Shown here: positions 20,915-29,365 of the stretch, in pieces | How the letters are laid out: each line of letters opens with the position of its first letter | Position numbering within the stretch: position 1 is the stretch's first letter | DNA from: Chelativorans sp. | Lineage (GTDB): Bacteria > Pseudomonadota > Alphaproteobacteria > Rhizobiales > Rhizobiaceae | Reading direction: 5' to 3' | NCBI RefSeq assembly: GCF_031180965.1 | Contig: NZ_JAPSLH010000034.1 | Location: forward strand, 1-42,768 | DNA length: 42,768 nt | Notes under the pieces: generated by a model | The model's input: only the letters and a program-made list of their open reading frames with translations | The model's database searches: none | What the model was told of the DNA's origin: nothing | Program-made: the position numbers and the translations under genes

Positions 20915-21709
20915 TTAAGCGTTGCTGGCTTCCTCGGCGGGAGCTTCCGCCGGAGCCTCGGCGAGCGTCGGCTCGGCCGGCGCCTCGGCGGACTCGCCGA
21001 CATCGACGCCGAGCGAGCCCTGCTGCCGCTCAATCCCGTCAATTGCGGCCCTGGCGATCAGGTCGCAGTAAAGCGCGATCGCGCGGGCGGCGTCGTCATT
21101 GCCCGGGATCGGATAATCGACGACATCCGGATCGCAGTTGGAATCGATGATGGCGATCACCGGGATGCCAAGGCGGCGGGCTTCCTGTACGGCGATCGCC
21201 TCCTTGTTCGTGTCGATCACGAACATCATGTCCGGCGTCGAGCCCATATCGCGAATGCCGCCCAGCGCGCGCTCCAGCTTGTCGCGCTCGCGTTCGAGAT
21301 TGAGCCGTTCCTTCTTGGTCAGGCCCAGCGTCTCGCTGCCCAGCATCTCGTCCAGCCGGCGCAAGCGCTGGATCGAGTTGGAGATCGTCTTCCAGTTGGT
21401 CAGCATGCCGCCCAGCCAGCGCGAATTCACGTAATACTGGGCCGAGCGCTTGGCCGCATCCGCGACGATGTCGGAAGCCTGGCGCTTGGTGCCGACGAAG
21501 AGCAGGCGGCCGCCTTTGGCCACCGTGTCGGAGACCATCTTCAGCGCCTGGTGCAGGAGCGGCACCGTCTGGCTCAGATCGATGACGTGAATATTGTTGC
21601 GGGCGCCGAAGATGTAGGGCGCCATCTTCGGGTTCCAGCGATGGGTCTGGTGTCCGAAGTGAACGCCAGCTTCAAGCAGCTGGCGCATGCTGAAATCAGG
21701 CAGTGCCAT
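20915..21709 (-). CDS. rpsB: 30S ribosomal protein S2
   Basis: This encodes a 264-residue ribosomal protein S2 of the small subunit. The hallmark sequences [46 protein letters not shown] and [13 protein letters not shown] are present. The last 30 residues are an alphaproteobacterial Ala/Pro/Glu-rich tail with APAE repeats. The ATG at 21709 is preceded by AAGGAAAA. It is the first gene of the minus-strand cluster that continues to lpxB. The 163 bp upstream to eipB should hold the promoter. The rpsB-tsf gap contains a small GC hairpin at 20895-20914 directly after the stop codon. Confidence 0.98.
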   Translation of the reverse strand: MALPDFSMRQLLEAGVHFGHQTHRWNPKMAPYIFGARNNIHVIDLSQTVPLLHQALKMVSDTVAKGGRLLFVGTKRQASDIVADAAKRSAQYYVNSRWLGGMLTNWKTISNSIQRLRRLDEMLGSETLGLTKKERLNLERERDKLERALGGIRDMGSTPDMMFVIDTNKEAIAVQEARRLGIPVIAIIDSNCDPDVVDYPIPGNDDAARAIALYCDLIARAAIDGIERQQGSLGVDVGESAEAPAEPTLAEAPAEAPAEEASNA

Positions 21710-21872
21710 TGTCGTTTTCCTTTCCGGTTGGCCTCCGCGGATCGCAGGCGGCCAGGACCGCCACCGGAGGCGTCCGCCGGATTTCTCCCGGACAGAAACC
21801 AATGATCCGCGTGTGGAATGGGCGCGGATATAGAGGCATACCGCCGAGAATGCAAGGGCGGGCGCGGCGCGC

Positions 21873-22694
21873 TCAATCGCGGCAGGACTGATCCGGCTCG
21901 AAAACGGAAAGATCGACCAGCTTGGCGGTCATAGAATATTCCGCGTAACGGATCACCATGTCTCGCTGCAGGCCGCCCTCATGCAGCTTGAAACTCACAT
22001 TATAGTCGCTGGTCTCCTCGCCGTCCTTCTGCTCGCCGTCGAAATAGGCGGCGGTGACCGGACGGAACTCGTCCTTGGCGAGCGCGCCGAGCGCCTTCTT
22101 CTCGGGATCGCCATCGCTCACGGGCTTCGGCTCGCCGACCACGACGGAGACCTGCACCGCCTCATCGGTGAATTCCGTGCCGTCGAAAATGGAGCTCTGA
22201 TAGAACCGCTCTCCGGCGGCGGCCTTGTCCAGGAGTTCGCTCAGCTGCGCGGTCGGGAACAAAGTGGGCGCGAAAGTCCGCTCGGCCTGCTCGGGCTGCT
22301 CGTAGTCCACAACGGTCCGATCGCCTTCCAGCCGGGCGGTCCCCCTCACCTCGCTCTCAGCCTGCTGGTCGACGAAGGACTTGGTGATGAAGCGGAACGT
22401 CTTGCCGTCGGCTTCCTCGAAGCTCGTCACCTGCTGGTCGACAACGCTCGGTCCTTCTCCCATCTCAAAGCGCATGACAATGCGGGACTTCAAGGTGTAG
22501 CCTTCGCAGGCCGATCCGGCAAACTCGAAGACCCAGCGGCCGGTCAGCCCGCTGATCTCCGATTCGTCGCTGGTTTGGAGGAGCGCCAGATCGTACACGG
22601 CCCGATGCGGCATAAGCCCCTGGCCGAAGGCCGCGCCGGCCCCCATGCCGGGGAAAATGGCAAGAAGGAAGAAGATGTGGCGCGAAAGGCGCAT
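21873..22694 (-). CDS. eipB: Cell envelope integrity protein EipB (DUF1849)
   Basis: This encodes a 273-residue periplasmic protein of the DUF1849 family. The Brucella member EipB folds as a beta-spiral, is needed for envelope integrity, and holds its ends together with a disulfide. A signal peptide ([20 protein letters not shown]) precedes the [11 protein letters not shown] start of the mature domain. The two conserved Cys are visible at C63 (SACEGYTL) and C271 (QSCRD), fitting the N-to-C-terminal disulfide. Other family segments are [31 protein letters not shown] and AYFD. It is divergent from the RidA gene, with 113 bp between. Confidence 0.9.
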   Translation of the reverse strand: MRLSRHIFFLLAIFPGMGAGAAFGQGLMPHRAVYDLALLQTSDESEISGLTGRWVFEFAGSACEGYTLKSRIVMRFEMGEGPSVVDQQVTSFEEADGKTFRFITKSFVDQQAESEVRGTARLEGDRTVVDYEQPEQAERTFAPTLFPTAQLSELLDKAAAGERFYQSSIFDGTEFTDEAVQVSVVVGEPKPVSDGDPEKKALGALAKDEFRPVTAAYFDGEQKDGEETSDYNVSFKLHEGGLQRDMVIRYAEYSMTAKLVDLSVFEPDQSCRD

Positions 22695-22807
22695 GTGGAA
22701 TCTCCGTCATCGAACGGCTTTATGATAACGCGCTTGTCAGACACGGTGAGCCTCCGTCGTGACGAAAGATGGGCGATATGGCAAGAGCCAACAGCGAGGA
22801 AAGGAAA

Positions 22808-23278
22808 ATGGGAGACGCGATCGACAAAAAGCTGCTCGAATTGGGCGTAGAACTGCCCGCCCCTGCAGCGCCCGCCGCCAATTACGTGCCCTTCGTGCGG
22901 ACCGGCGACCTGCTCCTCACATCGGGCCAGCTGCCGATCAAGGACGGCAAGCTGATGGCCATGGGTTTGCTTGGCCGAGAACTGGGTACGGAGGCCGGCA
23001 AGCTCGCCGCCAAATGGTGCGCCGTGAACGTGCTCGCCCAGGCCCGCGCCGCGCTCGGCGACCTCGAACGCATCAAGAAGATCGTGAAAATTACCGTTTT
23101 CGTCGCCTCGACGCCGGATTTCACGGAACAGCACATCGTCGCCAACGGCGCGTCCGATTTCCTCGCCGCGGCGCTCGGCGAGCGCGGTCGGCATGCACGC
23201 GCGGCGGTCGGGACGGTCTCCCTGCCGCTCAACGCGCCGGTCGAGATCGAAGCCATCATCGAAGTGGAGCGGGATTGA
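22808..23278 (+). CDS. RidA/YjgF family protein
   Basis: This encodes a 156-residue protein of the Rid superfamily. Members form trimers and many hydrolyse reactive enamine/imine intermediates from PLP enzymes. Visible features are FVRTGDLLLTSGQLP, KIVKITVFVASTPDF, and HARAAVGTVSLPLNAPVEIEAI. R131 in HARAAV aligns with the Arg that binds the substrate carboxylate in RidA. The sequence is longer than classical RidA (about 128 residues) and belongs to the 150-residue subgroup whose activity is less certain. The ATG at 22808 is preceded by GAGGAAAGG; an earlier in-frame ATG lacks such a site. It is 2 bp from the phosphodiesterase gene, so an operon is likely. Confidence 0.9.
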   Translation: MGDAIDKKLLELGVELPAPAAPAANYVPFVRTGDLLLTSGQLPIKDGKLMAMGLLGRELGTEAGKLAAKWCAVNVLAQARAALGDLERIKKIVKITVFVASTPDFTEQHIVANGASDFLAAALGERGRHARAAVGTVSLPLNAPVEIEAIIEVERD

Positions 23279-23280
23279 TC

Positions 23281-23991
23281 ATGACGGAGCTGTCATGGCT
23301 GACGGAGCGGCCAATTGCCCACCGCGGCTTTCACGACATGAACAAGGAGCGATGGGAGAACACGCTCGCCGCCTTCCGCGCGGCCATGGAGCGGGGGTAT
23401 GCAATCGAATGCGACGTGCATCTGGCAGGCGACGGCGTTCCCGTCGTCTTTCACGACCATGAACTCAAGCGGCTGACGGGCCAGGAAGGGCGCGTCTGGC
23501 AGCGCAGCTCGGCGGAACTCACCGCGCTTTCCGTCGGCGGCACCGCGGAGCGGGTGCCTACGCTTGCCGAGATGCTGGCGGTGGTCGGCGGAGTGGTTCC
23601 GCTGGTCATCGAGCTCAAGGGAGTCCCCGGCCATGATACTGGTCTTGTCGAAAGCGTGCTGAAATGCCTGCGCGGCTATAAAGGCCAGGTGGCGCTGATG
23701 TCCTTCGACCATTGGATCATCCGCGAGCTTGCCCGCCGCGCAGAGGATTTCCCCATCGGGCTCACAGCAGAGGGCCAGGCCGAGAGCGATCTGGAGGCGC
23801 ATTTCTCCATGCTGGGGCACCGGATCTCCTTCGTCTCCTACGCCGTGGCGCATCTTCCCAACCCATTCGTCTCCTTCCTGCGCGAACGGCTCGCAATGCC
23901 GATCATCACATGGACCGTGCGCAACCAGGCGGACGCGGAAAAGTCGTTCCGTTATGGCGACCAGATCACCTTCGAGGGTTTTGCACCTTGA
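23281..23991 (+). CDS. Glycerophosphodiester phosphodiesterase
   Basis: This encodes a 236-residue GDPD-family enzyme that hydrolyses glycerophosphodiesters from phospholipid turnover to glycerol-3-phosphate and an alcohol. The TIM-barrel active site is complete: H14-R15 (IAHRGFHD), the metal ligands E43 and D45 (AIECDV), and H58 (VVFHDHELKRLTG). A C-terminal TWTVRN strand is also typical. There is no signal peptide, so it is cytosolic like UgpQ. It starts 2 bp after the RidA stop. A small palindrome lies at its stop codon (CACCTT-G-AAGGTG, 23984-23996), too tight to be a good terminator. Confidence 0.93.
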   Translation: MTELSWLTERPIAHRGFHDMNKERWENTLAAFRAAMERGYAIECDVHLAGDGVPVVFHDHELKRLTGQEGRVWQRSSAELTALSVGGTAERVPTLAEMLAVVGGVVPLVIELKGVPGHDTGLVESVLKCLRGYKGQVALMSFDHWIIRELARRAEDFPIGLTAEGQAESDLEAHFSMLGHRISFVSYAVAHLPNPFVSFLRERLAMPIITWTVRNQADAEKSFRYGDQITFEGFAP

Positions 23992-24070
23992 AGGTGATGA
24001 AAGTGCCGGAAGCGGGACCTATGTTCCGCTCCATGTCGGCAGACAAACATAAAGGCGGCGGGCGGCACCG

Positions 24071-25225
24071 ATGCAACTGACCGTTGCAACAACGATGGAC
24101 GCCTTCACGGCCGGCGAGTGGGAAAGCCTTGCGGGAACAAGGCGGGGCGCGGAAGGCTACAATCCTTTCATCTCCCATGCCTTCCTGAAGGCGCTCGAGG
24201 AAAGCGGCTGCGCCACGCGGCGCACGGGCTGGCTTGGGCAGCACCTGCGGCTCGAGAGCGCCGATGGAAGGCTTCTCGGCGCCGTCCCCTGCTATCTGAA
24301 GTCCCACAGCCAGGGTGAATATGTCTTCGACCACGGCTGGGCGGATGCGCTGGAACGGGCCGGCGGCCAATACTATCCAAAGCTGCAAGTCTCCGTTCCC
24401 TTCACGCCCGTCACCGGCCCGCGCCTTCTCGTCTGCCGCGGGGCAGACCTCGACACGGTTCGCCCCGCCTTGGCCGAGGGACTGAAGACGCTTGCCGAGC
24501 GGCTCGGCGTCTCCTCCCTCCATGTCACCTTCGCGCCGGAGGATGAGATCGATATCCTGGACGATGCCGGCTTCCTGCCCCGCACCGACCAGCAGTTCCA
24601 CTTCTTCAACGAGGGCTACGGCTCCTATGAGGATTTCCTCACCAGCCTCGCCTCGCGCAAGCGCAAGACGCTGAAGAAGGAGCGCCGCGCCGCGCTCGAA
24701 GCCGGCGTCAAGATCGAATGGCTGACCGGCCGCGATCTGACGGAATCCGTGTGGGACGACTTCTTCACCTTCTACATGGATACGGGCAGCCGCAAATGGG
24801 GCCGGCCCTATCTCAACCGCCAGTTTTTCTCGCTGATCGGCGAACGCATGGCCGACGATATATTGCTCGTGATGGCCAAGCGTGCCGGCCGCTATATTGC
24901 CGGGGCCATCAACTTCATCGGCGCCGACGCGCTCTACGGCCGAAATTGGGGCGCCATCGAGCAGCATCCCTTCCTGCATTTTGAGGTCTGCTACCACCAG
25001 GCCATCGAATTCGCGATTGCCAAGGGGCTCAAGCGCGTCGAGGCGGGAGCCCAGGGCGAGCACAAGCTGGCGCGCGGCTATATGCCGGTAACGACGCACT
25101 CGGCCCATTTCATAGCCCATCCCGGCCTGCGGCGCGCGGTTGCAGACTATCTGGCGCGCGAGCGCCGCGAGGTTGAGGCTATCGGCGATTACCTCGCTGA
25201 ACATTCGCCTTACCGGAAAGCGTAG
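24071..25225 (+). CDS. GNAT/FemAB-like acyltransferase (COG3146, DUF482)
   Basis: This encodes a 384-residue protein of the DUF482/COG3146 family, annotated as peptidogalycan biosynthesis/recognition and related by fold to FemAB-type double-GNAT transferases. Family segments are NPFISHAFLKALEESG, VPCYLKSHSQGEYVFDHGWA, KLQVSVPFTPVTGPRLL, SSLHVTF, SRKRKTLKKERR, and the C-terminal NWGAIEQHPFLHFEVCYHQA followed by VEAGAQGEHKLARGY. The acceptor is unknown. There is no membrane segment or signal peptide. The gap to the previous gene is 79 bp and to the HIT gene 84 bp, all on the same strand. Confidence 0.85.
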   Translation: MQLTVATTMDAFTAGEWESLAGTRRGAEGYNPFISHAFLKALEESGCATRRTGWLGQHLRLESADGRLLGAVPCYLKSHSQGEYVFDHGWADALERAGGQYYPKLQVSVPFTPVTGPRLLVCRGADLDTVRPALAEGLKTLAERLGVSSLHVTFAPEDEIDILDDAGFLPRTDQQFHFFNEGYGSYEDFLTSLASRKRKTLKKERRAALEAGVKIEWLTGRDLTESVWDDFFTFYMDTGSRKWGRPYLNRQFFSLIGERMADDILLVMAKRAGRYIAGAINFIGADALYGRNWGAIEQHPFLHFEVCYHQAIEFAIAKGLKRVEAGAQGEHKLARGYMPVTTHSAHFIAHPGLRRAVADYLARERREVEAIGDYLAEHSPYRKA

Positions 25226-25309
25226 GGAAAGCTCTGCGGCTGCCCACTTGACCCCGGCATCCACGCCTTCCAAACATCGGCCCGCGACAGTCGAGGGAGC
25301 AAGAACCAC

Positions 25310-25744
25310 ATGACCGCCTATGACAACGACAATCCGTTCGCCAAGATCCTGCGCGGCGAATTGCCGGCGCACAAAGTGTATGAGGACGCGGAGAGCTTTG
25401 CCTTCATGGACATCATGCCGCGCGGCGACGGGCACTGCCTCGTCATCCCGACGCGTCCGGCCCGCAACCTTATCGATGCAGACGCCGCCAGTCTGGCCGC
25501 GGTCATAAGCACGGTCCAGAAGGTCGGCCGCGCCGCCGTGAAGGCGTTCAAGGCGGACGGGCTGACGATCCAGCAATTCAACGAGCCGGCGGGCGGGCAG
25601 GTCGTCTTCCACCTGCACTTCCATGTCCTCCCCCGCTTCGACGGTGTCGCCCTGCGGCCGCATACCGGCGAGATGGAAAAGCCTGAAGTGCTCGCCGAGA
25701 ACGCGCGAAGAATCCGAGAGGCGCTGGAATCGGGCGCGGCGTGA
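25310..25744 (+). CDS. HIT family hydrolase
   Basis: This encodes a 144-residue histidine-triad protein of the HINT-like branch. Such proteins hydrolyse nucleoside phosphoramidates or acyl-adenylates. The triad H101-L-H103-F-H105 (VVFHLHFHVLPR) is intact, and the N-terminal FAKILRGELPAHKVYED and DIMPRGDGHCLVIP segments are standard. The ATG at 25310 has GAGGGAGC upstream. The stop overlaps the GTG start of the glycosyltransferase (GTGA), so the two are translationally coupled, although no functional link is known. Confidence 0.94.
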   Translation: MTAYDNDNPFAKILRGELPAHKVYEDAESFAFMDIMPRGDGHCLVIPTRPARNLIDADAASLAAVISTVQKVGRAAVKAFKADGLTIQQFNEPAGGQVVFHLHFHVLPRFDGVALRPHTGEMEKPEVLAENARRIREALESGAA

Positions 25745-26472
25745 ACATCCCTGTCCTCGCGATCAATCTCGACCGTTCGCCGGATCGCTGGGAGCGGCTG
25801 ACGGCGCGGGCCTCCCAGATCGGTATTGTGCTCCAGCGTGTGCCCGCGGTGGACGGCAATGCGGTTGAGCCCGCGGAGCGCAGGGAATTGGACCTGCGCA
25901 AATTCCTGCTCTGGCATGGACGCCGCCCCCTCGGCGCCGAATATGGCTGCTATATGAGCCATCTGCGAGCGCTCGAGCGTATCGCCGCCGAGCGCTGGCC
26001 CTTCGCGGTCATCCTCGAGGACGATGCCGATTTCAGGGAAAACTTCGTGGAACGCGTCGAGGCCCTCACGCGCCTTCAGCCCGCTCCTGGGGTGATCAAG
26101 CTTTACAACCACCGCACCAAGGGCTTCATTGCGAAGACCAGGACGGAAGCTGGGGACGAGGTCGGTCGCTGCATCCATGGCCCGCTCGGCTCCGCCATGG
26201 GTTATCTGGTGTCGGGGCAGGCCGCGAAGAGACTGCATGACGCGCTGCTTCCCGCCTCTCTCCCCTATGACATAGCCCTCGAGCGGGGATGGGCGCATCG
26301 GGTTTCCGTGGCGACGACGAAGGAGCCGCTGCTCCGCCCTGCCAAATCCGGCTCCACCATCTCGCCGGCCGGGTACCGCAAAACCAAATATCCTTTCTAC
26401 ATGCGGGTTCCGACGGCGCTCTTCCGCGGCCAGGACTATCTGCGGCGGGCAGCCTACGCGGCTTTCGGCTGA
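25741..26472 (+). CDS. Glycosyltransferase family 25
   Basis: This encodes a 243-residue glycosyltransferase of family 25, the group of LPS galactosyltransferases such as LgtB/Lex. Features are the N-terminal PVLAINLDRSPDRWERL, the region LGAEYGCYMSHLRALERI, the metal-binding EDDADF motif, and IKLYNHRTKG. A tail with YRKTKYPFYMRVP follows. The start is GTG at 25741, overlapping the HIT stop. It most likely adds a sugar to LPS or another surface glycan; donor and acceptor cannot be read. It converges with the ligase-like gene, 15 bp away, suggesting a small surface-glycan neighbourhood. Confidence 0.9.
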   Translation: MNIPVLAINLDRSPDRWERLTARASQIGIVLQRVPAVDGNAVEPAERRELDLRKFLLWHGRRPLGAEYGCYMSHLRALERIAAERWPFAVILEDDADFRENFVERVEALTRLQPAPGVIKLYNHRTKGFIAKTRTEAGDEVGRCIHGPLGSAMGYLVSGQAAKRLHDALLPASLPYDIALERGWAHRVSVATTKEPLLRPAKSGSTISPAGYRKTKYPFYMRVPTALFRGQDYLRRAAYAAFG

Positions 26473-26487
26473 GCTCGCGCGGCGTCT

Positions 26488-27837
26488 CTACATCCAGGTC
26501 GTGACCTTCACCAGACCGCGCCTCTGCAGGTAGTAGTAGCAATAGAAGGCGAAGGCGGCGGAAAACCACATGTAGGATTCGCCAAGGGCCAGCCGGATGT
26601 TCGAGTTGCTGAAGATCGTGATGCAGAAGAACAGGAAGACAGCCATATATGCTTGGAAAGCCGCAGGGTCGATAATGCCCGCGCGCTTTGCGCGCCAGAC
26701 CTGCCTGATCGCCCAGGAAAAGAGCACGGCATAGAAGGCCAGTCCGGCAATGCCGTAGCGGATGGCGATCTCCAGATAGCCGTTGTGGATCAGGTTGAAG
26801 TCGGTCTCCGGATAGGCCCTCGCCTGCCATTCGTGCAGCCAGGTGACGCCCTGGCCGAAGATCGGATCCTTTACCCATATCAGGATGGCGCTTGCCCACA
26901 GCATCAGGCGCTCGCGGAAGCTGGCAGGATTGGCGTCGTTTTCTATGGCGCGGTCCATGGCCTCGAGCACGCCCGTGCCGCTCAAAATGTCGGACAGGAG
27001 CTTTGCCGTCGCATCGGCGGTTGTGCCGGCCACCGCCATGATACCGTCCCATGCGACGACGACCGCGGCAGCCACCGCGATGAAGAAAACAACGGCAGCG
27101 ACAAGAACCGTCTGCCGGGCCCTGTGCATGGTCGCGAGCAGAAAGAGCTGGAATGGCAACGCGACGGCCAAGGCAAGCCACACCCCCTTGGATTCGAGCG
27201 CGTAGATATTGGCGAGCCCAACAAAGAAGGTGGCAATTGACATGACGGCAAGGCCGATGCGCAGTGCGGGCCGGATTTCGCTCGCGTGCACAAGATAGTT
27301 GGCAAAGGGCAGCATGCACAGCACGATCATGCCCTGCCCGACGGCGGCATGGATGGGATTGCTGTGGAGGGGTGTTTCGGCGCGGTGACCGCCGAGTATG
27401 GCCGCCACATCGAGGGAGTAAAGCGCTACCAGGAAGCTGATCAGAAGGAAACAGCAGACCACGATGAACGGGCGGCGGATGAATAGAAAAACGGCATAGC
27501 CCGAGATCGGATACAATGCCGGAAGCATATATATTCCCTCGGAGGACCCCATACCGAAATCCCGGTGCAGGTAATAGCTGTATAAACACCTCACGAGCAC
27601 ATAAAGTCCCCAGGCGATGCAGAGCAGGCCCACATATCCTATCCGGACTGTCTCCTCGGTCAGGAAGTCCTTGTAGAGATAGTACGCGCTGACCGGCAAG
27701 ATGGTGGCGAGGGCGACATATCTGTAGACGTCCGTCTCGACCCACACAGCGGAAATGAAGACGAGAAGCGCCGTGTAGCAGGCGATTTCCTTGATCGTGT
27801 CGGTTGGGACGAGCTTTTTGTATTGGCCGCCAGGCAA
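26488..27837 (-). CDS. O-antigen ligase family membrane protein
   Basis: This encodes a protein of about 449 residues with about 11-12 hydrophobic segments. It belongs to the O-antigen ligase/polymerase family (WaaL/RfaL-like), which transfers glycans from undecaprenyl-PP to lipid A core in the periplasm. The large periplasmic loop and the conserved His region FNLIHNGYLEIAIRYG near the C-terminus are characteristic, as is FGQGVTWLHEW before it. The start is uncertain: no ATG fits. TTG at 27837 has GGAG 8 bases upstream. A TTG at 28041 would add 68 Arg-rich, non-family residues. Whether it ligates O-antigen, polymerises a polysaccharide or acts on another glycan cannot be told. The 230 bp upstream hold no other gene. 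Confidence 0.82.
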   Translation of the reverse strand: MPGGQYKKLVPTDTIKEIACYTALLVFISAVWVETDVYRYVALATILPVSAYYLYKDFLTEETVRIGYVGLLCIAWGLYVLVRCLYSYYLHRDFGMGSSEGIYMLPALYPISGYAVFLFIRRPFIVVCCFLLISFLVALYSLDVAAILGGHRAETPLHSNPIHAAVGQGMIVLCMLPFANYLVHASEIRPALRIGLAVMSIATFFVGLANIYALESKGVWLALAVALPFQLFLLATMHRARQTVLVAAVVFFIAVAAAVVVAWDGIMAVAGTTADATAKLLSDILSGTGVLEAMDRAIENDANPASFRERLMLWASAILIWVKDPIFGQGVTWLHEWQARAYPETDFNLIHNGYLEIAIRYGIAGLAFYAVLFSWAIRQVWRAKRAGIIDPAAFQAYMAVFLFFCITIFSNSNIRLALGESYMWFSAAFAFYCYYYLQRRGLVKVTTWM

Positions 27838-28066
27838 AGGCTCACGCTCCGTGGTCAGCGCCGAAGGTGTTCGGGAACGATGCAGAGGCGGGTCGCGAAG
27901 CTGGAAGGTCCGCGCATCCCTGCATCTGATGCGTGTACGGACCTGCGCGCGGCAAACAAAGGTTGGAGCACGTTGTCTTCCTTCGGGACTTGCCCCCGCA
28001 TTCCCGATCCGGTGTTTGCGCCAAATGACAGGAAGTTTCAATCCTCACCTGAAGCTCCGCCGCGTG

Positions 28067-28423
28067 CTAAAGCACAGGCATGGCGAGCATGCCCAGACCG
28101 AGTACGGCTTCCCCAACTACGATGCCGACGGTCACGCGCTGGCCGCCGACCAGATAGGCCAGAAAGCCAGCGCCCGCCGCAAAGATTCGCAGAAGCAGCG
28201 GCGTTGTGGCGAGCGCGCCCGTCGGAAAGACGATGAGATTTGCGATCACGGCGGCGACGAGGCCGGTGGCAATGCACCGCACCAGGACGAGCAGGTCGGA
28301 GTCCTCGGAAATCCTGCCGCCAAGATAAACGCCCAGAAAACGCCAGAAATCCGTCGCCAGCCAGCCGCCGATCAGGATGAACAGATAGGGCCACCACCAA
28401 GCGTCGAGAGCGGTAAACGTCAT
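28067..28423 (-). CDS. azlD: AzlD family transporter subunit
   Basis: This encodes a 118-residue membrane protein of the AzlD family with about four hydrophobic segments. It is the small partner of AzlC in branched-chain amino acid (or azaleucine) export. Typical segments are WWWPYLFILIGGWLATDFWR, VRCIATGLVAAVIANL and FLAYLVGGQRV. The ATG lies inside the azlC stop (ATGA), so the two are coupled. The short N-terminus (MTFTALDA) argues for this start. Confidence 0.9.
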   Translation of the reverse strand: MTFTALDAWWWPYLFILIGGWLATDFWRFLGVYLGGRISEDSDLLVLVRCIATGLVAAVIANLIVFPTGALATTPLLLRIFAAGAGFLAYLVGGQRVTVGIVVGEAVLGLGMLAMPVL

Positions 28424-29166
28424 GCCCCCCGCCTCCGCCGCCACAGGAGATGGCTGGCAAAGGCACCCGAGCCGGCCAGCAGCCCGGCGGCAAGCAGGTC
28501 GAAGCCCGGCGTCACCACATGGAACACCGGTCCCAGCGCCAGGCCGAAGATCATGGCGAGATGACTTGCCCTTTCCCGGGCCGAGCCCCACAGGGAGGTG
28601 ACGAAATAAAGAGGGGTCAGGAAGAACAGGGCGGCGGAAAGGAGCGGCGGCAGCCGGCCCGCAATCAGGAAGACCGTCGCAACGACCGCCATGTTCATGA
28701 CCACGAGCGTCGACCCGAGCCCCGCATAGTAGGCGGTCCGCATGGACCGGGGCACGTGCCGAAGCTGCTCCATCGCCAGCACCCAGGAGGTGACGGCGAC
28801 GAAATGGGAGAGCAGATAGAGCACCCAGGGCCGCGTATTGGCATCGCGCAACTCCGGCGTCAGGGCGACCACCATCGGGGCGAGCCGTACCGACGACAGG
28901 GCGACCGCGAAGGCGGCGGCAGGCAGGCTGCTGCCGGCCAGGATCGCGCCGACGAGCACCACCTTGGCGGGCAGGGCCCAAACCATGCCTGTCATGAAGA
29001 CGACCTGCGCGAGCGTCAGTCCCGCGTCACGCGCCAGCCCGGCAAAACCGACAAAGGCGCTGGCGAGAATAAATCCGGGAACCGACAGCGCGCCGCGCAC
29101 GCCGCGGAGAAACCAGCGGCCGCGCGCCTCGGTCGGGACCGTTCTGGCGGATTCGAGGTCGTTCAT
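28420..29166 (-). CDS. azlC: AzlC family permease
   Basis: This encodes a 248-residue AzlC-type membrane protein, the large subunit of an exporter for branched-chain amino acids. It has about seven hydrophobic segments, with FLRGVRGALSVPGFILASAFVGFAGLA at the front, the conserved SSVRLAPMVVALTPELR region, and LGLALGPVF-like segments later. The ATG at 29166 gives the family N-terminus; an in-frame extension to 29310 is not family-like. It forms a two-gene unit with azlD and is separated from clpA by the terminator at 29307-29348. Confidence 0.9.
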   Translation of the reverse strand: MNDLESARTVPTEARGRWFLRGVRGALSVPGFILASAFVGFAGLARDAGLTLAQVVFMTGMVWALPAKVVLVGAILAGSSLPAAAFAVALSSVRLAPMVVALTPELRDANTRPWVLYLLSHFVAVTSWVLAMEQLRHVPRSMRTAYYAGLGSTLVVMNMAVVATVFLIAGRLPPLLSAALFFLTPLYFVTSLWGSARERASHLAMIFGLALGPVFHVVTPGFDLLAAGLLAGSGAFASHLLWRRRRGA

Positions 29167-29306
29167 GAAGGCCGGATAGCACAGAGCCGCATCCCCTGCG
29201 ATATGGGCGACGACATGGCCCGGATTCTGGCGAGGAAGGCCACCCGGCGCATCGGCTCTCTTGGCAGTACCGGCAGCCGGAGATGCTGGGCTGCCGGCGT
29301 TTGGCG

Positions 29307-29348
29307 GCAAAAAATAAGGGCGCGGATCGTTCGACCCGCGCCCTTATT
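29307..29348 (-). terminator. Rho-independent terminator after clpA
   Basis: A perfect 13-bp stem (29336-29348 pairing with 29313-29325), GC-rich at its loop end, with a 10-base loop. On the minus strand it is followed by an uninterrupted run of T (29312 downward). It starts 18 bp after the clpA stop, so it ends the clpS-clpA transcript and insulates azlC. Confidence 0.88.
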
Positions 29349-29365
29349 CTCTCAGCCGGAAGAGA

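Noticed and set aside
23984-23996. Palindrome at the phosphodiesterase stop as a terminator
   Set aside because: The loop is one base, the stem short, and there is no T-run.
27838-28041. Longer N-terminus for the ligase-like protein from TTG 28041
   Set aside because: The added 68 residues are Arg-rich and unlike membrane-protein starts; TTG 27837 has a better placed ribosome binding site. Still not fully excluded.
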